A stretch of DNA of 64,000 nt. Source: RDXT01 sp033765305. GTDB lineage: Bacteria; Bacteroidota; Bacteroidia; J057. Each line of letters begins with the position of its first letter. Position 1 is the stretch's first letter. Location: assembly GCA_033765305.1 (NCBI GenBank), contig JANRID010000011.1, forward strand, positions 16,896 through 80,895. Reading direction: 5' to 3'. The position numbers and the translations under genes are program-made. Below, piece after piece: positions 33,757 through 42,138 of this stretch. The notes under the pieces are model-generated. The model was not told the DNA's origin and made no database searches. It saw only the letters and a program-made list of their open reading frames with translations.

Positions 33757-34994
33757 CGCCGCCGGCGGATCCACCGCAGCAGCCAGACCAGCAGCATCAG
33801 CAGGATCAGCACCGCGACCAGCAGCAGGCCGGCGCGTGCATATACGTCCAGTTCGTCGTACACGCCCTGCAGGCCGCCTGCCAGACTGTGCTCGCTGCCG
33901 ACCGTTGCGGAAGGAAGGCGCTCGCCCGGAGCCGCATCGAGCCCCGTGCGGTCCATCCGGGGCTTGGATGCCTCCGGATCGCCGTAGAGCAGCAGATACT
34001 GCGTACCCGGCTCCAGCCGGGCCAGTAGCTCATGTGCCGCCGCAAAAACTTGAATGCCTTCAAAATCAGGCACCTGCATGCCTTGTGTGCGGAATTCCGC
34101 TTCGATGACATAGGTGAAGCACCCATCGCCGAGCAGCACAGCTGCCGTATCCAGCGAACTGATGAGCACCGGCGACTCGTATTCCCAGATGTCGCGGCTG
34201 CCGCCGTGCGTTCGCACCGACTGGCCCAGGCAGCGGACATCGCCGCCCAGCACGAATGGCAGCCCGGGCCGGAAGCTGAACCGCAGCTTGTGCACCGGTG
34301 CCCGGTGATCCAAGGTCAGCCGCACCCGCAGCGGACCCAGGCTGTCGTCCGGCACGGATACGTCTACGTCTACGTCGTCGACCCCCAGGGCCTGATAGGT
34401 GCCTGGCCATCGCTCCTCAAAATAAGCCTTTGCCCCCCGGATACGGATGCGCGGATCATCCAGCCGCACCCGAAGAAAGGTGGCTGCCGTATCGGGGAAG
34501 TGCAGCGTAACCTGCTGATATTGTGCGGATACCTGCCCGATGCCCTGCAGCCGGGCCGTATCGCCGAGGGCATGCCAGCGGATGCGGTTCCGGCTTGCCT
34601 GCACCGACGCCCGCACATCGTACTGCGCCGGATCAAGATCCAGATCGAGGCGGTTGACCGGCCAGGATGCGTCGAGGCGGAAGGTCGCAAAGCTCTCCCG
34701 CGTCAGGTTCTCGCTGCGGATGAGCCGCACCGGCAGCTCCCGCAAGGAAACCGCATCGCCTAAGCTCCGCAGCCGGTAGGGCACTTCAGCCGTATCGCCG
34801 TTCTGCACCTGGATCAGCCGCAGATCGGCCCAGTCATTCCGAACCCGCCGGTACAGCTCGGGCGGCAAGGGGATACGCTGCAGGCTGCCTGAGTCAGCCG
34901 CCTCAACCTCGCGTACCCAGCGGTATGCAGCCGGCTGTGAAACAGCAGCGGTGGCCAGTCCAAGCAGGATTCCGATGAACAGCAGCCCTTTCAT
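33750..34994 (-). CDS. DUF3999 family membrane-anchored exported protein
   Basis: 414 residues from MKGLLFIGILLG (34994). Signal peptide to about residue 20, a long beta-rich ectodomain starting AAYRWVREVEA with IPLPPELYRRV and LADLRLIQV-like sequence, one C-terminal helix (about 385-405) and a basic RWIRRRRV tail, so it is anchored with the bulk in the periplasm. This architecture matches DUF3999, usually found next to a DUF2339 membrane protein, which is absent here. Function unknown. The last codons and the TAG stop come from the palindromic repeat array B. Confidence 0.75.
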   Translation of the reverse strand: MKGLLFIGILLGLATAAVSQPAAYRWVREVEAADSGSLQRIPLPPELYRRVRNDWADLRLIQVQNGDTAEVPYRLRSLGDAVSLRELPVRLIRSENLTRESFATFRLDASWPVNRLDLDLDPAQYDVRASVQASRNRIRWHALGDTARLQGIGQVSAQYQQVTLHFPDTAATFLRVRLDDPRIRIRGAKAYFEERWPGTYQALGVDDVDVDVSVPDDSLGPLRVRLTLDHRAPVHKLRFSFRPGLPFVLGGDVRCLGQSVRTHGGSRDIWEYESPVLISSLDTAAVLLGDGCFTYVIEAEFRTQGMQVPDFEGIQVFAAAHELLARLEPGTQYLLLYGDPEASKPRMDRTGLDAAPGERLPSATVGSEHSLAGGLQGVYDELDVYARAGLLLVAVLILLMLLVWLLRWIRRRRV

Positions 34995-35054
34995 GCGGGG
35001 CAAATAACAAAAAAAATGCGTGCTTGCATGGCCCGGATCGCCGGGTGCTGTCTT

Positions 35055-35600
35055 ATGATCCATCATCCGATGCCGCTGATCTGCGTAGCTTCCCTCAACC
35101 CCGTCAAGATTGAAGCCGCACTGGCAGGCTTCCGCATGCTGTTCCCCGGCCAGCCTTGGGAAGCAATTGGAAGACCGGCGCCTTCCGGCGTGCCGGAGCA
35201 GCCGCTGGGGGATGAGGAGACGCTGCTCGGCGCGCTCAACCGGGCCCGCGCCGCACAGCAGATGGCCCCGGAAGCAGCCTGGTGGGTAGGGATCGAAGGC
35301 GGAATCCTGTGGCGGGAGGACCGCTTTGAAGCCTTCGCCTGGGTTGCGGTTTGGGATGGCATGCGGCAAGGAACTGCCCGTACAGCGGCGTTTTCGCTGC
35401 CGCCGGCAGTAGCAGATCTGATCCGCGCCGGGCTGGACCTGGGGCAGGCCGACGATCAGATCTTCGGAACCGTAAACTCCAAGCAGCAAAACGGCGCCGT
35501 CGGGCTGCTGACCGGCGATGCCATTACCCGCAGCGGATTGTACACCCCTGCGGTCGTCATGGCGCTGATTCCCTTCCGGAATCCGGACCTGTATCCCTGA
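35055..35600 (+). CDS. Inosine/xanthosine triphosphatase, YjjX (NTPase, DUF84) family
   Basis: About 181 residues from MIHHPMPLICVASLNPVK; an ATG at 35070 gives 176. NPVKIEAAL is the family's nucleotide-binding N-terminus, GVPEQPLGDEETLLGALNRA and WWVGIEGGILW follow, and QNGAVGLLTGDAITRSGLY closes the active site, all typical of YjjX. The enzyme hydrolyses non-canonical ITP/XTP to limit misincorporation. It is divergent from the DUF3999 gene (60-bp gap) and converges with a small unknown gene. Confidence 0.9.
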   Translation: MIHHPMPLICVASLNPVKIEAALAGFRMLFPGQPWEAIGRPAPSGVPEQPLGDEETLLGALNRARAAQQMAPEAAWWVGIEGGILWREDRFEAFAWVAVWDGMRQGTARTAAFSLPPAVADLIRAGLDLGQADDQIFGTVNSKQQNGAVGLLTGDAITRSGLYTPAVVMALIPFRNPDLYP

Positions 35601-35606
35601 GCGGGC

Positions 35607-36056
35607 TCAGGCATCCAGCATCGGCAGGTCGATCAGCTTGGCTTCCTCAGCGCTGATCTTGCCAAATCCCAGTACGCCGCCTTTGGCCTCGGCTACTTTC
35701 TTCGCCAGGCTGCGCCAGCTTTGCTTCAGCAGCTTCGCAAACTCAGGGTCCAGCTTGTCGAGGATGGGGCGGGCTTCCGCCAGCTCGGCCTGCAGCTCCT
35801 CCTGCCGTTCGGAAGACCAGCCGCCGACGAGGTCTTCGAGTTCGCTGCTGAACCGTTCTGCTGCCGCCTCATAGTAGTCGTGCAATTGAGGCTCAGAGGT
35901 GAAGGTCCGGTATTTGACCAGCTTTTCGGCCCATTCGTGCTCGTCTTCGTCCTGATCGTGATCGGCTCCGGAGATGAGCACCGTGATAATAGCCGGGGCC
36001 GCCAGCAGCAGTTCGGTTTCGGGTTCGCTCAGGTGGCGGAAATAGTTGAGATCCAT
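35607..36056 (-). CDS. Conserved protein of unknown function, helical, acidic
   Basis: 149 residues from MDLNYFRHLSEPETELLL (36056); a longer in-frame start runs through the upstream hairpin and is rejected. Predicted mostly alpha-helical: AAPAIITVLISGADHDQDED resembles the first helix and acidic loop of TerB/TerD-like helical modules, then HEWAEKLVKYRTF and FSSELEDLVGGWSSE. No signal peptide. I do not recognise a named family; a TerB-like fold is a guess. A TATTTTGC box 19 bp upstream could be the -7 element. Confidence 0.65.
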   Translation of the reverse strand: MDLNYFRHLSEPETELLLAAPAIITVLISGADHDQDEDEHEWAEKLVKYRTFTSEPQLHDYYEAAAERFSSELEDLVGGWSSERQEELQAELAEARPILDKLDPEFAKLLKQSWRSLAKKVAEAKGGVLGFGKISAEEAKLIDLPMLDA

Positions 36057-36148
36057 CGAATGCAGGTTTTGTGCGGCAAAATAACGAAATGCCTGACTTT
36101 CCTGCATACCGTGATGCAGAAGAATCTGCCGCTGACCCGGAGATCTGC

Positions 36149-36197
36149 GCCATCGGGCCCTTCGGGGCCTGTCTTCGCCTCCGAAGGGCCTGATGGC
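36149..36197. terminator. Long hairpin downstream of the T9SS haem/copper gene
   Basis: GCCATCGGGCCCTTCGG (36149-36165) pairs with CCGAAGGGCCTGATGGC (36181-36197), 17 positions with one G-U pair and a 15-base loop. It starts 10 bp after the end of the minus-strand gene at 36208. No U-tract. Confidence 0.65.
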
Positions 36198-36207
36198 AGG
36201 CAGCGGG

Positions 36208-37788
36208 TTACGGGCGCCCGCTGACAAGTACTCTCTGCATGCCTGCCGCCCGTCCGTCTACAGACAGCTGCAGGAGGTACAGGCCTTCGGGGAGTGCGGC
36301 GGCATTGAGCGTCTCCAGGTGATGGCCTACGGGGAAATGGCGCTGCGGATCGGCCCGCATCAGCTCGCGCCCCTGCAGGTCATACAGGCGCAGCGACACC
36401 TGCCCCGGCTCCGAGAGGCTGAAGCCGGCTTTCAGCACCGTGGAGGCCGGGTTGGGGTACACGGGATACAAGCGCGTTTCCGGACGTACAAGGCCTGCCG
36501 GATCGTCGTTGTTGGTGAGCATGACAAACTCATCCCCGGGCCAGTATTCCACGAAGGTGATCGGCAGGTAGTACATCTCGTCCTGCGTGCGCTCGCCCCA
36601 CGAAACCCACTGCGGCGGGCTGTTGGGGTTCAGGGGATTGTTGACCGTGTTGTCGTAGGCGGCGGTGGCGTGGATCACGGAGCCGGCCGGGATTTTGATC
36701 AGCCGGTCGAACTGGTAGGTGCCTTGCCAGTTGAAATCCCATTGCGGGATGCGGATCAGCGGAATGGTATCACCTGCTGGCGGCACTGCGTAGACCTCCC
36801 ACGACTGGCCGAGCAGGTGCATATGCGGAGAGATGGCGACCAGGCTCACATCGGCCGGTACGGTGATCTGGCCGTGAAAGCTGCGCACCTGGCCCGGCGG
36901 AATGAGGAACGGGCCGTTCGTGAGCACGCCCGGCAGGGGCAGCATGATGTAGTTCTGGATATAGCGCTGCACCGGCGCATCGGCGAAGAACAGGTTGATG
37001 GAGGAGGAATCTGCCTCGTTCACAGCGGTGGGGGCATAATGCATCTGGACCAGCAGATCGGCGCCAGCATAGAGCTGCTGTCCCATGCCGTCGAGGAAGC
37101 GGCGGGAAATCTGGCCGGGCACATAGCCCTGATACTGGTTGCGGCTGGCATTTTCCACCCCGAATCCGCCGAACGACTCGTAGCCGTATACAGGATCGGC
37201 GTCGTCGAGCGCCTGGGCCTGCCCGGTGGTGTCCCAGGCGATAAGGGCATGGTGCACGATGCGCTTGTTGCCGGGGCGGAATTCTACAGCTGCCAGATCG
37301 TGGTCCTGCGTGGTGCCTGTGGGCAGCACGAAGACGCGGTATTCATCTGCATTGTTGCCCGGATGGGTGTAGGATTGGGCAAATGAAACGACCAGATCGG
37401 GCGTGCCGAGCTGAGAGCCTGTGGCAAACTCCGGAAGGGGCGCTTCCAGCGCGGGATTGCCCTGGGGCGAGCCTGCCTGCACCCAGTCGCGGATCAGGCT
37501 GATCTCCTGTTCGGCAAGGGTATTTTCTCCGACGAAATGGGAGTACGAGGGATCGGGCTGCCATGGAGGCATGTAGCGGATCTGGGTCACATACGCAATC
37601 ATCGGCCCCCAGGCTGATACTTCAGCGTAGCTGGTGAAAGGCATAGGTCCTACCTCGCCGGGGCGGTGGCAGGAGGTGCAGTGCTGGTAGATGATCGGCG
37701 AAATGTGTTCGCTGAAATTGGGCTGGGCGGCAGCGGGCAGGATGCCCAACAGCAGCAGCAGGCTGGTCGGCAGGTAGCGGAGGTGCAT
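36208..37788 (-). CDS. T9SS-exported haem c / copper type II monooxygenase-like protein
   Basis: About 526 residues from MHLRYLPTSL. Signal peptide to about residue 21; one haem c motif CTSCH (C37-H41) in an N-terminal cytochrome segment; a central region with candidate copper ligands RIVHHALIAWD, LLVQMHYAPT and SPHMHLLGQSWEV, the pattern of the peptidylglycine-type (ascorbate-dependent) monooxygenase fold; and a C-terminal T9SS type A sorting domain starting YPVYPNPAST with GLYLLQLSVDG. The protein is probably secreted or surface-attached. The substrate is unknown. A MITE-like element ends 30 bp upstream of its start. Confidence 0.82.
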   Translation of the reverse strand: MHLRYLPTSLLLLLGILPAAAQPNFSEHISPIIYQHCTSCHRPGEVGPMPFTSYAEVSAWGPMIAYVTQIRYMPPWQPDPSYSHFVGENTLAEQEISLIRDWVQAGSPQGNPALEAPLPEFATGSQLGTPDLVVSFAQSYTHPGNNADEYRVFVLPTGTTQDHDLAAVEFRPGNKRIVHHALIAWDTTGQAQALDDADPVYGYESFGGFGVENASRNQYQGYVPGQISRRFLDGMGQQLYAGADLLVQMHYAPTAVNEADSSSINLFFADAPVQRYIQNYIMLPLPGVLTNGPFLIPPGQVRSFHGQITVPADVSLVAISPHMHLLGQSWEVYAVPPAGDTIPLIRIPQWDFNWQGTYQFDRLIKIPAGSVIHATAAYDNTVNNPLNPNSPPQWVSWGERTQDEMYYLPITFVEYWPGDEFVMLTNNDDPAGLVRPETRLYPVYPNPASTVLKAGFSLSEPGQVSLRLYDLQGRELMRADPQRHFPVGHHLETLNAAALPEGLYLLQLSVDGRAAGMQRVLVSGRP

Positions 37789-37818
37789 AGGGTCTGGAAT
37801 AATAGGGGTACACAAAGG

Positions 37819-37981
37819 CTTAGTAACGCGAAAAGAATAACTTCCCGGTTTTGCGCAGATATCTTGTGCGCAGACAAGGAAGAAAAACCGAGCTTGGCGA
37901 GCCAAGTGAGGCTTTTTCTGACGCCGTATGCGTGCAAGAGATCAAGCCAAAAGCGGATTTTATTCTTTGATCGTTACTTAG
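37819..37981. mobile_element. MITE-like imperfect palindrome with 5-bp direct repeats
   Basis: The 153-bp body (37824-37976) begins TAACGCGAAAAGAATAA and ends, reverse complemented, TAACGATCAAAGAATAA. The arms stay similar along most of their length (TCC-G-TTTTG, GAT-TCTTG, AGAAAAA-CC and CTTGGC recur), so it folds into one long hairpin centred on CTTGGCGAGCCAAG. CTTAG flanks it on both sides (37819-37823, 37977-37981), consistent with a 5-bp target duplication. There is no coding capacity. It would need a transposase encoded elsewhere. Confidence 0.78.
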
Positions 37982-38211
37982 ACTAAGGTACACCCGGAAG
38001 GCTTAATCTGCCTCTATATTTCAACGAACACCGGCTACACACCGGCAAACAGCCCGCAGACCCTGCCCAGTGCCGGCGAAGCATCCCAAGCGCCTGGATT
38101 CCGCCAGGCCTTGCCTTTCCGGCTTGCCGATGAAATACGTGCTGCTTGTAAGAAAATCCGCCCCAGCGCAGACTTATCTGCATACCATTTCCCCATACAC
38201 CCTTGGTACCC
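37982..38211. other. Intergenic region, no feature recognised
   Basis: Between the MITE-like element and the DUF5686 gene. No credible gene, RNA or repeat is seen. The promoter of the DUF5686 gene is presumably here but no TAnnTTTG box is evident. Confidence 0.5.
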
Positions 38212-40605
38212 ATGCATCTCCGGATCCTGTCTCTGTGCCTGCTCTGCGGGCTGGGCCTCTCCGCGCAGCCGGTCCTGCGCGGGCGTGTTGTGGACGAACT
38301 CACGCAGGCGCCCCTGCCCTTCGCTACCGTGCTCTACGATACCCTCGGACACCGGGGCGTAACCACCGACCTCGACGGGCGTTTTACCCTCCAGGCCCCT
38401 GGGATCAGCAGCCTTACTGTCCGCTACATCGGCTACCGCTCCCGCACCGTGCCGCTCCGGCCCGGCCAGCAGGAGATCCGCATCGGGCTTACGGAAGATG
38501 CCGTGCAGATGCAGGAGGTGCTCATCGCCGAGGCGCAGGACCCGGCAGCCCACCTCATCCGCCAGGTGATCCGCAGCAAGGCGCGCAACAACCCTGCCCG
38601 CCTCGATGCCTACAGCTGCCGCACCTACAACAAGCTGGTGTACGAATGGCTGCTGCCGCCTGCCGATACCGCTGCGCTCGACAGCTCCGCGCAGCGCCTG
38701 TACCGCCTTGCCGCTTCGACGGCCCTGCTCATCCTGGAGTCGGTGACGCTGCGCCGCTTCGCGCAGCCCGCCCGCACGGAGGAAACCGTCGAGGCCAGCC
38801 GTATGTCGGGCTTCCGCGACCCGCTCTTTGCAGCGCTGGCCACCGATGTGCAGCCCTTCTCCTTCTACGAGGAAACGGTGCCCGTACTCAACCGCCGCTA
38901 CCTCAACCCCATCAGCGACAACAGCCCTGCGTATTACCGTTTCCGGATCGAAGACACCCTGTATCAGGATGCGGATACGGTGTACCTCGTCTCGTTTGCC
39001 CCCAAGCCCGGCAAGCGCTTCGACGCGCTCACGGGCGTGCTGTATATCAATACCTTCGGCTACGCCGTCCAGAATGTGCTGGCCGAGCCCGCCCGGCAGG
39101 GGCCGATCGAGATCCGGATCGAGCAGCGCTACACCTGCGTGAACCGCGAGCAGTGGTTTCCGGAGCAGCTCAATTTCGAGCTGCGGGCGCCTTCCTATCC
39201 CGATCCGTCGATGGGCATGCGGGCCAGCGGCAAGAGCTATATCACGGAGGTGCAGATCCGTCCGCCGCTCAAGGCGCGGACGCTGGCCGTGGAGACGGTG
39301 CGCATGCTGCCCGATGCGGCGGGCAAGCCCGCGCCCTACTGGACGCAGCACCGCGCCGACTCGCTGACGGCGCGCGAACTGCGCACCTACGCCTTCATGG
39401 ACAGCCTGGGCGCTGAGTTTCAGCTCGACCGCAAGGTGCGCATTGTGGAATCGCTGGGGTCGGGCCTGCTCAACCTCGGGCCGGTGTCGCTGGATTTCAA
39501 CCGCCTCTACACCTGGAATGCCTACGAAGGCCACCGCTTCGGGCTGGGGCTGCGCAGCACGGACCGGCTGCCGGTGTCGCTGGGGGCCTATGCGGCCTAC
39601 GGCCTGCGCGACGGCGCCTGGAAATACGGCGCCGACCTCCAGTGGCGTCTGCATCCTGCCGGCGACTGGCGCCTGCAGCTCAGCGCCGTCCGCGATCTGG
39701 CCGAGCCCGGCGCCTCCGCCCTGGATATCGCCGGGGGCCTCAGCAGCCTGCGCGCCTACGCCATCGGGCGGATGGATTCGGTGGCTGCCCTGCGCGGCAG
39801 CCTGTCTTTCCGGATGCTGAACTACCTCACCGGCGAGATCAGCCTCCAGCGCGCCACGCTCGATCCCGCCTACGCGTACCGCTACGAAGCGCTGCCGGCC
39901 CTGGCCGATCCGGACCGGATGCCCTTCACGGAGGCGGGTATCCGCCTGCGCTACGCATGGCGGGAGGAGCTGATGCAGGTGCTGGGGCGCCGGGTGTCCA
40001 ATGGTTCGCGCTTTCCGGTCCTGACGCTCGTGTACACGCGGGGGCTGGACGGGCTGCTGGGCGGTCAGTTCGCCTTCGACCGGCTGGAGGTGCAGGCGGA
40101 GCAGACGCTGCGCCACCGGCTGCTGGGGGCTACGGCCGTGCAGGCGCGCGCTGGCGCTGTGCAGGGCGAGGCGCCGGCAAGCCGCCTCTTCAACGGCAAC
40201 GGCGTCTTCTTCCGCAACAATCCGGGTCTGATATTCAACGCCTTCCAGACCATGCGCCCCTATGAGTTCCTCTCCGACCGCTACGTGAGCTTCTTCCTGC
40301 GGCAGGATCTGGGCCCGCCGCTCTGGCGCAGCGCCTGGAGCCAGCCCCGGCTGCGGCTGCTGCACGGCATGGCCTGGGGCAGCCTGGCATCGCCCGGGAC
40401 GCATGCCGAGCTGGAGTTCCGCACGATGGAACAGGGCTTTTTCGAGAGCGGGCTGCAGGTGCAGGACCTCATCCGGACGGAATACGTCAACATCGGGTAC
40501 CTGGGGCTGGGCATCGCGGGGTTCTGGCGCTACGGGCCCTATGCGGGCGCCACGTGGCGCGAAAACGGGGTGCTGCGGCTGGCACTCAGCTTCTCGTACG
40601 ACTGA
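38212..40605 (+). CDS. DUF5686 / carboxypeptidase-like regulatory domain outer-membrane protein (1)
   Basis: 797 residues from MHLRILSLCLLCGLGLSAQP (signal peptide). Residues about 20-95 are a CarboxypepD_reg-like beta-sandwich (RGRVVDELTQAPLPFATV, TDLDGRFTLQAPG, VRYIGYRS), the module that opens many TonB-linked receptors. The remainder is beta-strand rich and ends LALSFSYD, a C-terminal aromatic-ended strand typical of outer-membrane barrels; no TonB plug is seen. DUF5686 proteins are Bacteroidota outer-membrane proteins of unknown function. A second copy is at 51751-54282. A GC-rich hairpin follows the stop. Confidence 0.85.
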   Translation: MHLRILSLCLLCGLGLSAQPVLRGRVVDELTQAPLPFATVLYDTLGHRGVTTDLDGRFTLQAPGISSLTVRYIGYRSRTVPLRPGQQEIRIGLTEDAVQMQEVLIAEAQDPAAHLIRQVIRSKARNNPARLDAYSCRTYNKLVYEWLLPPADTAALDSSAQRLYRLAASTALLILESVTLRRFAQPARTEETVEASRMSGFRDPLFAALATDVQPFSFYEETVPVLNRRYLNPISDNSPAYYRFRIEDTLYQDADTVYLVSFAPKPGKRFDALTGVLYINTFGYAVQNVLAEPARQGPIEIRIEQRYTCVNREQWFPEQLNFELRAPSYPDPSMGMRASGKSYITEVQIRPPLKARTLAVETVRMLPDAAGKPAPYWTQHRADSLTARELRTYAFMDSLGAEFQLDRKVRIVESLGSGLLNLGPVSLDFNRLYTWNAYEGHRFGLGLRSTDRLPVSLGAYAAYGLRDGAWKYGADLQWRLHPAGDWRLQLSAVRDLAEPGASALDIAGGLSSLRAYAIGRMDSVAALRGSLSFRMLNYLTGEISLQRATLDPAYAYRYEALPALADPDRMPFTEAGIRLRYAWREELMQVLGRRVSNGSRFPVLTLVYTRGLDGLLGGQFAFDRLEVQAEQTLRHRLLGATAVQARAGAVQGEAPASRLFNGNGVFFRNNPGLIFNAFQTMRPYEFLSDRYVSFFLRQDLGPPLWRSAWSQPRLRLLHGMAWGSLASPGTHAELEFRTMEQGFFESGLQVQDLIRTEYVNIGYLGLGIAGFWRYGPYAGATWRENGVLRLALSFSYD

Positions 40606-40618
40606 TCGGGCATGCAAA

Positions 40619-40636
40619 CGCCCCCGTGCGGGGGCG
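40619..40636. terminator. GC-rich hairpin between convergent genes
   Basis: CGCCCCC (40619-40625), loop GTGC, GGGGGCG (40630-40636), a perfect 7-bp stem 13 bp after the DUF5686 stop and 35 bp from the end of the minus-strand gene. The preceding AAA would give a short U-run on the minus strand. Confidence 0.7.
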
Positions 40637-40671
40637 CTGAAGAGACGAATACAGACTTGGCGTTCCGGCTG

Positions 40672-42138
40672 TCAGTCCTTCATCGAAAAGGAAGAGGCCT
40701 CTTCGCGGAGGAACAGTTTTTCGAGATCCAGCCGTTCGAGCAGGGCATAGCGGCCCTTGTTCAGCTCGCGGTACTTGTCGATGTTGATGCGCAGGTTTTT
40801 GGCGCGGGTGCGCGGCTTGCCGCCGAGGGCGATGCTCAGAATCTTGAGCAGCACACGCGCATGCTCGTAGTTTTTGAGCAGGGTGGGCTTGCGGAGCTGG
40901 CGCTGCAGGCTGAGGATCAGCTGATTGGCCAGGTCGAAGTCTTCCATCAGCACATAGGAGGCCGCGAGGAAGAACTTGACTTCCAGATCCATGTGGGTAG
41001 ATCTGCGCAGGTTCACATCCGTGCGCAGGTTGTAGAGGATGCGGGAGGCCTTTTTGTACTGGCGGTCGGCGAAGTAGGCGTGGGCCAGGAAGAGCTGATA
41101 GTTGACATAAAAGGAAATCCGGTACCGGTCCACTTCGAGCTTGCCCAGATACTGGTCGATCTCGCGCACGAGGTGCGGGATGGTATTGCTCTGCACGTGG
41201 TACTGCAGCTTCCGGAAGAGGAACATCGAGGTGTTCACGTTGGCATGGTACCGGATGAGCAGGTCGTCCACCTTTTCATCGAGGATGCCGAAGAACATGT
41301 TGGCCTTGTCCCGGAAGTTGTTGTTGTCGTAATAGATGTAGCGGAGGTAGTTGAACAGGATCTGGATGTTCGTGTAGAACTTGTCTTCCTTGTATTCGGA
41401 GATGAAGTTGAAGGCCTTCTCGAACATGGTCTCCGTCTCCTCCAGCTCGCAGCGGATGGTGTCCGGAATATCGATGAAGAGCTTGGCGAAGATGTGGATG
41501 ATGGCTTTGAAAATATAAAGCCGGTGCGAGTCGTGGTTGATGTTGGTCAGGTTGTCGATTTTCTCCATCTGGCGGATCATCTCCTGATAATCGCGCTCTT
41601 TGCGGGAGAGATAAAAATTGTCGTACGCGCGGAAGAACTGCACCACGATGTCCACCCCCTTGTCCATGGCGATGGCATAGGCCACCTGCTGGTTGTAGCG
41701 GGATTTGTAGTACTGGTGGTTTTCGTCGAAGGCGTTGAGGTTCTGGAGCTCGCGGTAGACGATCATGAGACCGTAGGGAAAATCGAGGCGGATGAGCTCC
41801 TTTTCGAGGCGGCTGAGGGCCGCGACGGAAATATCGCGGGTATTGGAAAAAATCAGGTCGTTGACCGCCAGCACGCGGCGGATGACGTCCAGCTCGGGAT
41901 CGCCGACTTTGCGGAGGATGTAGGTCTCGATGCGCTGGTTGAGGCGCGATTTGAGGACGTAGAACGCGGAGGCGGTCACGTCGTGCTTCTCCAGAAATTC
42001 CTTTTCAGGGCTTTCCGGGTTCTTACGGATGGTTTCGAGGAAGGATGCGCTTTTGTCCGCTTTATTATCCAGAAACTGCTTGTGCAATTCGCTGAACTCT
42101 TCCTTCGTGAGCTGGCTGACGATTTTATAAAGATTCAT
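40672..42138 (-). CDS. Large all-helical protein of unknown function
   Basis: 488 residues, almost entirely predicted alpha-helix, rich in Lys, Glu, Tyr, Phe and Ile. Repeated helix pairs such as NYQLFLAHAYFADRQYKKAS and ASYVLMEDFDLANQLILSL look like TPR/SEL-type or HEAT-type repeats in the C-terminal half. No signal peptide, no membrane helix, no cysteine motif. I do not recognise the family. The composition is less GC-biased at third positions than the flanking genes in places. The 5' region is a 911-bp AT-variable spacer shared with ispG. Confidence 0.7.
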   Translation of the reverse strand: MNLYKIVSQLTKEEFSELHKQFLDNKADKSASFLETIRKNPESPEKEFLEKHDVTASAFYVLKSRLNQRIETYILRKVGDPELDVIRRVLAVNDLIFSNTRDISVAALSRLEKELIRLDFPYGLMIVYRELQNLNAFDENHQYYKSRYNQQVAYAIAMDKGVDIVVQFFRAYDNFYLSRKERDYQEMIRQMEKIDNLTNINHDSHRLYIFKAIIHIFAKLFIDIPDTIRCELEETETMFEKAFNFISEYKEDKFYTNIQILFNYLRYIYYDNNNFRDKANMFFGILDEKVDDLLIRYHANVNTSMFLFRKLQYHVQSNTIPHLVREIDQYLGKLEVDRYRISFYVNYQLFLAHAYFADRQYKKASRILYNLRTDVNLRRSTHMDLEVKFFLAASYVLMEDFDLANQLILSLQRQLRKPTLLKNYEHARVLLKILSIALGGKPRTRAKNLRINIDKYRELNKGRYALLERLDLEKLFLREEASSFSMKD

